Shown here piece after piece: positions 9,470-18,433 of a DNA stretch of 64,000 nt. The stretch comes from JAGQVA01 sp033764335. GTDB taxonomy: Bacteria > Bacteroidota > Bacteroidia > J057. The stretch is from assembly GCA_033764335.1 (NCBI GenBank), contig JANRJC010000051.1, forward strand, positions 124,001 to 188,000. The letters are read 5' to 3'. Position 1 is the first letter of the stretch, and every line of letters begins with the position of its first letter. The notes beneath the pieces are model-generated. The model saw only the letters and a program-made list of their open reading frames with translations, made no database searches and was not told the origin of the DNA. The position numbers were made by a program, and so were the translations under genes.

Positions 9470-9583
9470 TTCCTTTCCCTTTATTATCCTACGGCCTGAA
9501 TTTACGTTTTGTTCGCCAGTATTCAAATTCAAACAAAAAAATGTTGCATTATTAGGCAATAGCATCTCCCTTTCCCCCCTCCT

Positions 9584-11764
9584 TCACACCATTATCAGCC
9601 CTCTTGTTTTGAGTTCGCTCCACAAATCGGACTGAAGCAAATCCTCAAAAGGCCCCCAGCGTTCTTCCTCCCATTCGGTCTTTAGTTCCTGAAAAAGGAT
9701 AGGGTTGTCTGACCCGGGCAAAAACCGGGGAAACCGCTCATAAAGCCACTCTCCGATCTTGTAAGAAGTTTGTAATATCCAGTCTTCTTTTTTGAGGTAA
9801 AAGGTGAGGCGGGCGCGTTTTTGGGGGTTAATATATGATTGCTTCTCCGGCAATGGCCCAACCCAGGTTACCCGGCTCGTAGGGGAGTGGTTTTCTCCCG
9901 GATTGCTTATTTCATCCATGATATAAGTATCCGAAACCGAAGTTTCTGGTACTGCAAAATTAAACCAGTCCCCCAGACGGCGATTCAACTTATTTCTCAG
10001 CATATAATAATGCAGCGATTGCCGTAATCCTTCGCTGAAAGCTTCATGATCTGCTCCCTCCGGGTCGTCGTGAAACAAATCATTGTCCGCAAATCCGCCA
10101 AATTCCGGCCCGGTGCGTACCACGCTGTATGCCGCCGGATTTAATCCCACCGGGCTGTGGGCGGTCATCGCAAAGTGATGCCAGAACCCTGATTGAAGGA
10201 TGCCAAAATCAAACATTTGCCTGACCATTTCGAGGCTATCAATGGTCTCCTGCGCGGTCTGTGTTGGGAAACCGTACATCAGGTACGCATGAACCATAAT
10301 CCCCGCCTCGGTAAAAGCGTGGGCCACCCGTGCTACCTGGCCTACGGTTACGCCTTTTTTCATTTTTTCCAGCAGCCGGTCGGAGGCAACTTCGAGTCCA
10401 CCCGAAACGGCGATACAGCCCGAGGCTTTAAGCAGGCGGCAAAGGTCGGGAGTAAATCGTTTTTCAAAACGAATATTGGTCCACCAGACCACCGTCAAAC
10501 CTCTGTGGAGGATTTCGAGAGCGAGGTCGCGCATCAGGGCCGGAGGGGCCGCTTCATCCACGAAGTGAAATCCGTTTTCTCCGGTCTGTACCATGATCGC
10601 CTCCATCCGGTCGCAAAGTTGGGCTGCATCCACAGGTTCGTACCTGCCGATATAGTCGAGGCTGATGTCGCAAAATGTGCATTTACCCCAATAACACCCA
10701 TGTGCCAGCGTCAGTTTATTCCACCGCCCATTGCTCCACAGGCTGTGCATGGGATTGGTGAGTTCGATCACCGATAGGTATTGCCGGAGAGGCAACCCTT
10801 CGTAATCGGGTGTGCCTACTTCCCGCTGGGGAATGTCTTTCTCAGGGGCGCCGTTGAGGTAGCGGACGCCTTCGTCGGTGCGCACGAACGTGCGTTTGAG
10901 TTGGGCCGCCGGTCGCAGCCCTTCGATATGCTGGAGCAGACAGAGCAGTGGTGTTTCGCCGTCGTCGAGGCAGACGTAATCAATGTAGTCAAAAACACGG
11001 GGCTCGCGCAGGCGGCGAAGTTCGGTATTGGCGTAGCCGCCGCCCAGGGCGATTTTGATTTCGGGATAATGGGTTTTGAGGTATTGACCGGTTTTGAGGG
11101 CAGCAAAAAGGTTGCCGGGGAAAGGCACGGAAAGACATACCAGTTGCGGATTTTCCCTGCGAATATATTCTTCTACTATCTGCTGAAGATAGCGGGTAAC
11201 CAGCGTATCGGGTGCTTTCAGCGCGGTTTCCATTTCGTCGAAATGGGTAGTTGTGCGCCCCAGTCGCTCGGCATACCGGCTAAAACCAAAATGTGGGTCA
11301 ATGGTCTCTTTGATCAGGTCGGCCAGGTCTTCGAGATATAGAGTCGCCAGATGCCGGGCTTTGTCCTGAATGCCCATCGTGCCAAAGGTATCTTCGAGTT
11401 CGTCGGTATGCTGAAAACGGCTGCCTTCGGGAAGATAACTTTGGTCGCAGATGCGATGGGCGAGGGTGGGATTGGTGTGCTGAAGAAAGCGGATCACCGG
11501 CTCAATCGTATTCAGATACTCCTGGCGGAGCTGATACATCCGGTACACGTTTTCGGAGACTTCTATCTCCCGCGTTTCGAGTTCGTCAAAAACGGCCTGC
11601 AACCCCGCCCTGGAAAACAGCCGGAGCAAAACATCCATTCCCAAATCAGCCTGAGCGGCGGCATACCCGAGGGTTTGGAGAAAACCTTTCAGGTACGCCG
11701 TCGCAGGGTAGGGCGTATTCATCTGAGTAAAGGGCGGGGTGATCAGCAGGGTTTTGGGTTTCAA
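9584..11764 (-). CDS. B12-binding domain radical SAM protein with CX4CX2C cluster motif
   Basis: The 726-residue protein has a cobalamin-binding-type Rossmann region at about residues 200-290 (LVCLSVPFPGN, then IKIALGGGYANTEL) and a radical SAM core starting near residue 350. The [4Fe-4S] site reads HGCYWGKCTFCD (C357, C362, C365), which is CX4CX2C rather than the textbook CX3CX2C. Later core signatures such as VSGGLEVASDRLLEKMKKG and AYLMYGFPTQTAQETIDSLE fit the family. Related B12-radical SAM enzymes methylate or rearrange unactivated carbons, or modify peptides. No precursor peptide or pathway partner lies nearby, so the substrate is unknown. It is monocistronic and convergent with nothing obvious. 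Confidence 0.85.
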   Translation of the reverse strand: MKPKTLLITPPFTQMNTPYPATAYLKGFLQTLGYAAAQADLGMDVLLRLFSRAGLQAVFDELETREIEVSENVYRMYQLRQEYLNTIEPVIRFLQHTNPTLAHRICDQSYLPEGSRFQHTDELEDTFGTMGIQDKARHLATLYLEDLADLIKETIDPHFGFSRYAERLGRTTTHFDEMETALKAPDTLVTRYLQQIVEEYIRRENPQLVCLSVPFPGNLFAALKTGQYLKTHYPEIKIALGGGYANTELRRLREPRVFDYIDYVCLDDGETPLLCLLQHIEGLRPAAQLKRTFVRTDEGVRYLNGAPEKDIPQREVGTPDYEGLPLRQYLSVIELTNPMHSLWSNGRWNKLTLAHGCYWGKCTFCDISLDYIGRYEPVDAAQLCDRMEAIMVQTGENGFHFVDEAAPPALMRDLALEILHRGLTVVWWTNIRFEKRFTPDLCRLLKASGCIAVSGGLEVASDRLLEKMKKGVTVGQVARVAHAFTEAGIMVHAYLMYGFPTQTAQETIDSLEMVRQMFDFGILQSGFWHHFAMTAHSPVGLNPAAYSVVRTGPEFGGFADNDLFHDDPEGADHEAFSEGLRQSLHYYMLRNKLNRRLGDWFNFAVPETSVSDTYIMDEISNPGENHSPTSRVTWVGPLPEKQSYINPQKRARLTFYLKKEDWILQTSYKIGEWLYERFPRFLPGSDNPILFQELKTEWEEERWGPFEDLLQSDLWSELKTRGLIMV

Positions 11765-11883
11765 AATCTGTTTCTATGTAGAGGTCAAATATCTTTATTT
11801 TAAAACGATTTCAATATCATATTGACCCCATAAAATTTTATAATGTTTGATTTTTATAAATAATCGTTTGAATTTGATTAGAT

Positions 11884-11891
11884 TACTTTTG
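11884..11891 (+). promoter_or_regulatory. candidate -7 element (TACTTTTG) for the molybdenum hydroxylase gene
   Basis: TACTTTTG is an exact match to the Bacteroidota -7 consensus TAnnTTTG in an AT-rich intergenic stretch, 58 bp upstream of the start codon. A well-spaced -33 TTG was not found, so this is a moderate call. Confidence 0.45.
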
Positions 11892-11949
11892 GTATTCATT
11901 ATCACCTTTACAACCATTGCATCGGTGAAATCCTTTAATCCCTTTGATT

Positions 11950-14208
11950 ATGACTCAAACAAATAAAACCCTGAATCGGAGATCATTTCTAAAGACGTCT
12001 GCTCTGGCAGGAGGGGGAATGATGCTCAGTTTTAATTGGTTGACGGGTTGTAACCCTTCCGTAGAAGAAACATTGACTCTTCCGGAAGAATGGTTTGATC
12101 TGAACAGCTATATCAAGATCGGAGCCAACGGGGTCGTGACGCTGATGTCACCTAACCCGGAGTTTGGGTCAAACGTCAAAACCTCCATGCCGATGATCCT
12201 CGCGGAAGAATTGGATATAGACTGGAAAAAAGTTATTGTCGAGCAGGCCGACTTTTTCCCGGAGCGGTTTGACCGTCAGTTTACCGGTGGCAGCCAGGGA
12301 ATCCGGCAAGGGTGGAAACCGCTGAGAACCGCCGGGGCCACGGCCCGTCAGATGATAAAAAATGCCGCCGCCAAAACCTGGAATGTGCCTGTTGAAGAGA
12401 TTACTACCGAAGCGGGTATCGTGTACCACAATCCCAGCGAAAAGAAAGCAGGTTATGGCGAATTTGCTTCTCTTGCAGCTACGCTCCCCGTGCCGGAAGA
12501 GGTAGCTTTGAAAGAGGTCAAAGATTTTAAAGTTATTGGCACCTCCCGCAAAAATGTGGACGGCAAGCAGATCGTAACGGGCAAACCCTTGTTCACCATG
12601 GACTATAAAACGGACGGCATGTTGATTGCCTCGGTTTCTCACCCTCCTTTTGGAATGAGGCCTAAATCCGTGGACGATTCTTCCGCACGTTCGATGCCGG
12701 GTATTAAAGATGTCTTTATCATCCAAACACTTAAAGACGATTACGAGCGAAGTTTTTTCGATACAAATTCTTTCAACGAACTGGTTGTGGTTGTCGGAAA
12801 TACAACCTGGGAAGTACTGAATGCGCAAAAGGCATTGAAAATAGAGTGGGAACAGGCGCCCGAGGTGTCTTTCACAATGAAGGGTTGGGGGGGTAACAGC
12901 CAGGACGTAAAAGTCCCGGCAGGCCTGGAAAGCACCGTAAACCATCAGGCAAAAATGGAGGAGATGTCCCAAAAAACCGGGACAATTCTCCGTAAAGATG
13001 GCGACCCCGAGGGTGCTTTCAAAAAGGCTTCCAAAGTTCTTGAACGTACCTATACTGCGCCCTATCTCGCACATAACTGTATGGAACCCGCCAACTGTTT
13101 TGCCCATGTAACGGCGGATCATGCGGAGATTTACGGGCCGATCCAGGCGCCAGAGTCTATCATGCAAACGCTGGTCGCACGGTTAGGGCTTTCCGAAGAA
13201 AAAATACATATCCGCTTAGCCCGAATGGGCGGAGGGTTTGGACAACGTGCCTACGGGCATCATCTGGTCGAGGCTGCGGTGATTTCGCAAAAGGTGAATG
13301 CACCCGTGAAGATGATGTACACCCGTGAAGAGGACATGACCAATGGTATTTATCGCCCGACTTATACGGCTACTTATCGGGCAGGATTGGATGAAAACAA
13401 TAACCTAATTGCCTTCCATGTAAAAGGCGGAGGCATTCCGGAAAATGCCGTACACGCCAACCGTTTCCCCGCCGGAGCGGTTGACAATTACCTGGCCGAA
13501 GGCTGGCAGATTGCTTCCAATATCAGCATCGGTGCTTTCCGTGCGCCACGTTCCAATTTTATCGCCGGAGCCGAACAGTCCTTTCTCGATGAATTGGCCG
13601 AACTTGCCGGAAAAGACCCGATTGATTTTCGCCTTGAACTGCTGGATCGCGCCAAAAATAATCCGGTGGGCACAAACAACGACTACGATGCCGACCGTTA
13701 TGCGGGGGTATTGAAGCTGGTACGGGAAAAATCAAAATGGGATGAATCCGATGGCAAAACACACCGGGGCGTTGCTGCTTACTTCTGCCACAACACCTAC
13801 GTAGCCGAAGTGCTGGATCTGGTGATGGAAAATAATAATATGGTATTCGAAAAAGTATATGCTGCCGTTGATTGTGGCATTGTCATCAATCCTGATGCAG
13901 CAATGAATATGGGTGAAGGTGGAATTGTAGATGGGATCGGGAATGCCTTGTTTGGCGAAATGTCATTTGTGGAGGGAGTGCCTGCAAAAAATAATTTTCA
14001 CCAGTATCGTATGATCCGGCAGAAGGATGCCCCCAAGGCCATAGAGGTACATTTTGTACAAAACGATTATGACCCCACCGGCTTGGGCGAACCTTTATTC
14101 CCGCCCGTTTTTGCCGCCGTGGCCAATGCTTTGTACAAAGCTACCGGCAAACGGTTTTACAGTCAGCCTTTTACAAAAGACATTCAATTTTCGCCATTGA
14201 AGATGTGA
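11950..14208 (+). CDS. xanthine dehydrogenase-family molybdopterin-binding subunit (isoquinoline 1-oxidoreductase beta-like)
   Basis: The 752-residue protein starts with a twin-arginine signal (NRRSFLKTSALAGGG) followed by a lipobox-like LTGC, so it is exported folded with its cofactor and may be membrane-anchored. The Moco-binding motif GGGFGQRAYG and the C-terminal GLGEPLFPPVFAAVANA, which carries the catalytic glutamate of molybdenum hydroxylases, are both present. It resembles the large subunit of isoquinoline 1-oxidoreductase (IorB), which hydroxylates N-heterocycles or oxidises aldehydes. The usual [2Fe-2S] small subunit is not next to it, nor are maturation genes. The start is ATG 11950; a TTG two codons upstream is in frame. 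Confidence 0.88.
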   Translation: MTQTNKTLNRRSFLKTSALAGGGMMLSFNWLTGCNPSVEETLTLPEEWFDLNSYIKIGANGVVTLMSPNPEFGSNVKTSMPMILAEELDIDWKKVIVEQADFFPERFDRQFTGGSQGIRQGWKPLRTAGATARQMIKNAAAKTWNVPVEEITTEAGIVYHNPSEKKAGYGEFASLAATLPVPEEVALKEVKDFKVIGTSRKNVDGKQIVTGKPLFTMDYKTDGMLIASVSHPPFGMRPKSVDDSSARSMPGIKDVFIIQTLKDDYERSFFDTNSFNELVVVVGNTTWEVLNAQKALKIEWEQAPEVSFTMKGWGGNSQDVKVPAGLESTVNHQAKMEEMSQKTGTILRKDGDPEGAFKKASKVLERTYTAPYLAHNCMEPANCFAHVTADHAEIYGPIQAPESIMQTLVARLGLSEEKIHIRLARMGGGFGQRAYGHHLVEAAVISQKVNAPVKMMYTREEDMTNGIYRPTYTATYRAGLDENNNLIAFHVKGGGIPENAVHANRFPAGAVDNYLAEGWQIASNISIGAFRAPRSNFIAGAEQSFLDELAELAGKDPIDFRLELLDRAKNNPVGTNNDYDADRYAGVLKLVREKSKWDESDGKTHRGVAAYFCHNTYVAEVLDLVMENNNMVFEKVYAAVDCGIVINPDAAMNMGEGGIVDGIGNALFGEMSFVEGVPAKNNFHQYRMIRQKDAPKAIEVHFVQNDYDPTGLGEPLFPPVFAAVANALYKATGKRFYSQPFTKDIQFSPLKM

Positions 14209-14404
14209 GGCGTGCAAGGACGCGCCTCCGGAATCGAAGAAAGGGGGACGCATCGGTGCTACCGAGGTTACGGCCCTCCGGGCCTTTGTATCTGCGACAC
14301 ACCGTTTTTGTGCCGAAGGCATAGGCCCGGAGGGCCGCAATATCGGTAGCATAAATGCGCCCGCTCGTTTCTTGTATTCTTGGGGCGCGCCGTTGCGCGC
14401 TTTT
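14209..14404. repeat. large imperfect palindromic intergenic element (MITE- or REP-like)
   Basis: The whole gap between two convergent genes is one interrupted inverted repeat. The left arm, 14211-14286, includes GCTACCGA and GGCCCTCCGGGCCT. The right arm, 14323-14400, has their complements in reverse order (AGGCCCGGAGGGCC, then TCGGTAGC), with outer GC-rich ends also pairing. The loop is about 35 bases. It is far larger than an intrinsic terminator and has no U-run at the right place. A mobile palindromic element that may also stop transcription from both sides is the simplest reading. Confidence 0.7.
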
Positions 14405-14416
14405 GTTTAGTTTTTA

Positions 14417-14854
14417 TTATTCTAAAACGATCTCAATATCATGGGCTTTGGCCTTCAGCTTCTTTAGAATAAAAGAACGTTTTGTATTCAGATTATGAGT
14501 GGAATTGACAGCGGAACCATTTAGCGGAGATCGGATATAGAAATGAATTTCGGTGTTTTCTTCTATTCCGGGAAAGTCTATGATAGGATATAAAGACAAC
14601 ATCCCCTGCGAAGAAGTGGGCCTCAAAAGCGCATCCGAATATCCCAGCCCCAGGCTATCCACCTTCGCAGCGATTTCCGCTGCGGTTTCATCCAGGGAGA
14701 AATAGGCGTAGGCTTGTTCGACGGGTTCGCCTTGTTCATCCACCACCCGGAGGGTGAGTTCGAGTTGGAGCGGATTGGGAAGTTCGCTCCTGCATGAATA
14801 AAAAATCAATAGCGAAAAAGCTACTCCTAGAAAATAAGTTTTAACATTTTTCAT
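14417..14854 (-). CDS. lipoprotein of unknown function
   Basis: This 145-residue protein has a signal peptide with lipobox (LLIFYSC). The mature part begins with LTLRVVDEQGEPVEQAYAYFS, which looks like a carboxypeptidase-regulatory-like or other small beta-sandwich domain. ATG 14854 was chosen because it starts MKNVKTYFLG, a normal signal peptide; the longer open frame adds 12 hydrophilic residues. It lies downstream of the rhamnosidase gene only in map order (it is promoter-distal on the minus strand), and the 70-bp gap upstream carries a TTCGTG-type repeat. Confidence 0.65.
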   Translation of the reverse strand: MKNVKTYFLGVAFSLLIFYSCRSELPNPLQLELTLRVVDEQGEPVEQAYAYFSLDETAAEIAAKVDSLGLGYSDALLRPTSSQGMLSLYPIIDFPGIEENTEIHFYIRSPLNGSAVNSTHNLNTKRSFILKKLKAKAHDIEIVLE

Positions 14855-14881
14855 AGTTATTTTATTGGTATCATCGTTGCT

Positions 14882-14913
14882 GGAAGCCACGGATACACGA
14901 ATAAGGTACGAAT
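14882..14913 (-). repeat. TTCGTG-type intergenic repeat, copy 1
   Basis: On the minus strand this stretch reads ATTCGTACC, TTATTCGTG, TATCCGTGGCTTCC in sequence, a run of near-repeats of ATTCGTG ending in CGTGGCTT. A similar run lies at 17351-17385. Both sit just upstream of minus-strand start codons. Confidence 0.45.
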
Positions 14914-14942
14914 AAAACCATCTTCTTGCTAGTATAATTCCC

Positions 14943-17324
14943 TTAAAACTTCACCGAATTTTTCCCCGGCGAAAGAGCATACTCTTTTCCTTTCCATTCG
15001 AAGATTCCTGACAATCCCGCTGGCAATTCTACCTCGGCTTTGAGTTTTTTGCCCTGATTGTCGAGGGTGAGGGAAATAGTTCCCGACGGGTGGGGCATGG
15101 TCGCGGAAAGTTGTTTTAACTCTCCCAACGTCGGGGCGATGCGCACGGTGCGGAAACCCGGCGAAGCGGGGGTAATTCCTGCAACGGTTGCCAGCATATC
15201 GTAGTTGGGGCTTGCACTCCAAGCATGGCAGTCGGAGCGGGTAGGATCGGGTTTTTCGGCGAATGTCGTCAGGCCGAGCTTGATCATATCGCGCCAAGGT
15301 TCGATCTGGGGCAGATACTGATCGGCCATTCTGGTTTTGTCCAGGGCACGGAAAAGGTAAAATTTGAAGTAAAACGTGGCCTGTATCAGGCTGGAATCGC
15401 TCAGGATTCGCTGCATTAATTGAGGTTGCTGGGCTTGGGGCACGGCGTCGGCGAGGATGGCGAGCATATTGGCGTGTTGCGAATAGATGGGTTTACCCGG
15501 AACATCGGAAAATAGCCCTTTCTCCGAATTCCAACACTGCTGATACACGGCGCGGAGGATTTGTTCTTTTTGTTTTTTGTATTTTTCGGCATAATAGTTT
15601 TCGCCAAAGGCGCGATGAAGCTCCTCCGCCTGCCGGAGCGTGTAGGCATATTGGAGACTGAGAATGCTGCTGTTGCCTTCGGGATCCTGTGCAGGGATTC
15701 CGCCAATTCCCGCGTCGGGGTCGTTTTCCCATTCATTAGTCCAGTCCACAAAATTCCACCAGAGGGTTTTTTTGAGCAGGTTCTGGGTGTTCATCTGGGT
15801 TTCATACCAGCCGAGTACGGCGCGTGTTCCCGGCAATAGCGAATGTACATAAGCGGTATCGGGCCGGTGCATCCAGTAATCGTGGATCATGGACACCCAA
15901 AACAGCGAGTAGGTAGGGATCAATTGTAATTTCTGGCAGGGATATCGGCTCTGCGTGAGGCCGTTCCACAGCCTTGACTCTTCAAAATCGTTGATTGCCC
16001 GGCGCATCAGGCGGTCATCGCCGGTAACATACAGCGAAATCAGCGCCTGAATCCTCGTGTCTCCAACGTATTGCAATTGTTCGTAGTAGGGGCAATCGTA
16101 GTAGGTCTCTCCGGCACAAAGTCGCGCGGTGCGCCAGCCGGTTTTCCATACATCTGAAAGCCAGGGCTGGTCGGTGGTAAATTGTGCTTTTTCTTCGAAT
16201 GGATAACCCGTAAAAAATGCCTGAATATCCTTCAATACCAGGGGTTGTGTTCCGGTTTTAATATCGAGTTGCATATACCGCCAGGTGCGAAACCACAGCG
16301 GACGGAAAAGGCGATTTTCGCCTCCATCAGGCATAAACCGGTCGGAATATCCTTTGAGTTCTTTTCCTTCGATTTCGTTGCGGTTGCCTTTCTGGCGGTT
16401 GGCATCAAAAAGTGCTTCACTATAACTCACTTTAACCTCCGCACCTTCGCCGCCGCTTACCGTAAATTCGGGATAAGCGGTAACCAGATAGGTCTGGTCA
16501 AGCAGCATACTGACGGTGGTATTGGGCGGAATAGTTAGGCTGGCGGTTCCTTTGAGAAGGTTTTCCGGAACTTCTACGCCGCTGCTTCTGCGTACTTGCT
16601 GAAGTCTTATCGGGAAACTTTCCATCATCGGAATATCACGGGGCATAAGCAGCCAATTGCCGTCCGTTCCCCGCCCAAATCCTTGCCCGGTTGATAACTG
16701 TCCGGCAGTACCCCAACTATTGTCGTCAAAATCAGGCATTTCCCAGCCCCAGGGGTATTTTTTTCCATCCACAATATCGCCCGGCCCTACCACAATATAG
16801 GTGCGCAGTTCCCAAAAACTTTCCAGTTCGGGCGAATAGGCCTGATTCTGAACCACTTTCCAGGATCGGTCAGTGTTGACGATTTTTTCGGTTTCTCCAT
16901 TTCCCTGAAGGATAAAGGCGGTCTGCTGGGTGGTCTGAGCGGCGGGCGAATGTTTTCCAAAATTCCAGACGACGGCGGCCAGTACATTTTTCCCGGCACG
17001 TAGGTGAGGCGCAATATCCACACTCTCAAATCGCCAGTGGCGAAGGTCGCCGCGTGCGGGGCCGAGGCTCACTTCTTTTCCATTGATTAGGAGTCGGTAG
17101 CGGTTGTCGGCAGAAACGTGGATGATAAAAGAAGCCGGAACCGAAGCCAAATCAAAAGTTTTCCGGAAATGATAGACCCCGTATTCCTGCGCGGGGGCTG
17201 TGGGATGAACAATCCATCGGGCATCCCAGAATCCATTGATCCATCGGGAATTTATAGGCACGTTTTGGGTATAACCCGTAGCTGCAACAAAAAGCAGGAG
17301 CAAAAAGAGGAAAAGATTTTTCAT
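14943..17324 (-). CDS. secreted alpha-L-rhamnosidase, glycoside hydrolase family 78
   Basis: The 793-residue protein begins with a signal peptide (cleavage near TGYTQ). It has an N-terminal beta-sandwich (FRKTFDLASVPASFIIHVSA, resembling the Bac_rhamnosid_N domain), a concanavalin-like region and an (alpha/alpha)6 barrel starting near residue 400. The signature DCPYYEQLQYVGDTR marks the active-site region with its catalytic acid. A C-terminal beta-sandwich closes the protein. Such enzymes release terminal rhamnose from plant or algal glycans. No T9SS sorting domain is seen, so the periplasm is the likely location. ATG 17324 was chosen because the signal peptide MKNLFLFLLLLF starts there. Confidence 0.85.
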   Translation of the reverse strand: MKNLFLFLLLLFVAATGYTQNVPINSRWINGFWDARWIVHPTAPAQEYGVYHFRKTFDLASVPASFIIHVSADNRYRLLINGKEVSLGPARGDLRHWRFESVDIAPHLRAGKNVLAAVVWNFGKHSPAAQTTQQTAFILQGNGETEKIVNTDRSWKVVQNQAYSPELESFWELRTYIVVGPGDIVDGKKYPWGWEMPDFDDNSWGTAGQLSTGQGFGRGTDGNWLLMPRDIPMMESFPIRLQQVRRSSGVEVPENLLKGTASLTIPPNTTVSMLLDQTYLVTAYPEFTVSGGEGAEVKVSYSEALFDANRQKGNRNEIEGKELKGYSDRFMPDGGENRLFRPLWFRTWRYMQLDIKTGTQPLVLKDIQAFFTGYPFEEKAQFTTDQPWLSDVWKTGWRTARLCAGETYYDCPYYEQLQYVGDTRIQALISLYVTGDDRLMRRAINDFEESRLWNGLTQSRYPCQKLQLIPTYSLFWVSMIHDYWMHRPDTAYVHSLLPGTRAVLGWYETQMNTQNLLKKTLWWNFVDWTNEWENDPDAGIGGIPAQDPEGNSSILSLQYAYTLRQAEELHRAFGENYYAEKYKKQKEQILRAVYQQCWNSEKGLFSDVPGKPIYSQHANMLAILADAVPQAQQPQLMQRILSDSSLIQATFYFKFYLFRALDKTRMADQYLPQIEPWRDMIKLGLTTFAEKPDPTRSDCHAWSASPNYDMLATVAGITPASPGFRTVRIAPTLGELKQLSATMPHPSGTISLTLDNQGKKLKAEVELPAGLSGIFEWKGKEYALSPGKNSVKF

Positions 17325-17350
17325 CGGAGAAGGCGTTAGTTGGAATATCT

Positions 17351-17385
17351 TGAAAGCCACGAATAACACAAATTCACACGAAAAT
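17351..17385 (-). repeat. TTCGTG-type intergenic repeat, copy 2
   Basis: On the minus strand the segment reads TTTTCGTGTGAATTTGTG then TTATTCGTGGCTTTCA, which is a set of near-repeats of ATTCGTG. It is similar to the copy at 14882-14913 and lies 27 bp upstream of the rhamnosidase start, so it would be in its leader or promoter region. Confidence 0.5.
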
Positions 17386-17412
17386 TAGCCCAAAAGATAC
17401 ATAAAGTCGTAC

Positions 17413-17892
17413 TTATTCTGTGACGATCTGAGCGATAATTTCTTCAGGAGAAAGTGAAATATCAATGGTAATGGCGTTGGCGGGTGTTTCAAGGGTTTGA
17501 AATTGGGAGGTGAGCAAAGCCGGCGGCATAAAATGGTCTTTTCGCAACGACATTCTTTCTTCAATGATCTCCTTGCTGCCGTTCAGAAAAACCCACTCCG
17601 TGTGACTTTCTATACCTTCACAAAGCAAACGCCGGTAATTTTCCTTCAGCGCCGAACAAGCAATTACCGCTCCTGAGACAGACAATTGGTTTCGGGCGGT
17701 ATCGGCGATATTTTGGAGCCAGGGGCGTCGGTCGTCGTCGTTGAGCGGCTGGCCACTTTTCATTTTTTCGATATTAGAGGGTGGGTGGAAATCGTCGGCG
17801 TCAAAAAATGGAATGTTCAGTTTGTCGGCCAGCATTTTGCCGATGGTGGATTTCCCCGAACCGGCCACACCCATGATGTAGTAGATTTTCAT
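17413..17892 (-). CDS. gntK: gluconokinase
   Basis: The 159-residue P-loop kinase has Walker A GVAGSGKST at residues 7-15, DADDFHPPSNIEKM (the gluconate kinase signature), a DDDRRPWL segment and ACSALKENYRR. Gluconokinase phosphorylates D-gluconate to 6-phosphogluconate in the cytoplasm, feeding the pentose phosphate or Entner–Doudoroff route. Length is normal for the short bacterial family. ATG 17892 (MKIYYIMG) was chosen because the conserved domain begins there; the open frame runs on to 17991. Neighbouring sugar hydrolases are consistent with sugar use, but it is transcribed alone. Confidence 0.9.
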   Translation of the reverse strand: MKIYYIMGVAGSGKSTIGKMLADKLNIPFFDADDFHPPSNIEKMKSGQPLNDDDRRPWLQNIADTARNQLSVSGAVIACSALKENYRRLLCEGIESHTEWVFLNGSKEIIEERMSLRKDHFMPPALLTSQFQTLETPANAITIDISLSPEEIIAQIVTE

Positions 17893-17992
17893 ATATCGCG
17901 TTTTTCCAGTGAATATAACACTTTGGTCATTACAGGTGGGTGAAGGAAGTGTATGATTGTATATATTGTTTACAACCATTAGTTTATCCATT

Positions 17993-18403
17993 ATGCTTCA
18001 AAACAGAATGATTCTTCTCATCACCAGTTTATTTGTTTTGGCAGGTTGTTTCGAAGCTGAGTTTAACAAACAGGCAGGTGAAGGTTTGTACAAAGGCAAC
18101 ATGATCCGCACCCGGCAATCTCTAAACCCGCAGTCAGGCCTGACAACCTGGGACACGACCTATACGGAGACAATAGAAGTTATTGCCACCTCGGACAGCA
18201 TTTGGTTTTTGGTAGGAGACAATCCCTCATTTGGGTTTATCCGGGAAGATGATAAGTTATATGAAAATGCCTACGGTTCCGGGAACGGGCGGAGTTTTGA
18301 GTTGAAGGATAAGGACAGCCTGATATACAATGAGGGAACCTACTTCGGCAATGGCTCTACCCAATACGAGCAGACAAGCGCGAGTTTTCGCGGTAAGCGA
18401 TAA
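17993..18403 (+). CDS. small lipoprotein of unknown function
   Basis: The 136-residue product has a clear signal peptide and lipobox (LFVLAGCFE). The mature part carries a repeated beta pattern ending SASFRGKR and reads like a small lipocalin or beta-sandwich-type lipoprotein (for example SDSIWFLVGDNPSFGF). ATG 17993 is preferred because MLQNRMILLITSLF is a normal signal. It is divergent from gluconokinase with a 100-bp gap and convergent with sufU. No known domain was recognised. Confidence 0.65.
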   Translation: MLQNRMILLITSLFVLAGCFEAEFNKQAGEGLYKGNMIRTRQSLNPQSGLTTWDTTYTETIEVIATSDSIWFLVGDNPSFGFIREDDKLYENAYGSGNGRSFELKDKDSLIYNEGTYFGNGSTQYEQTSASFRGKR

Positions 18404-18433
18404 AACCGGGGCTTCGGGAACCTCAACCACCAG

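Noticed and set aside
12169..13167. 332-codon open frame on the minus strand
   Set aside because: It lies fully antisense to the molybdenum hydroxylase gene, whose motifs are clear; the antisense protein has no recognisable domain.
14209..14404. Palindrome as a plain bidirectional terminator
   Set aside because: Arms are far too long and no U-run follows the stem on either strand; a mobile element fits better.
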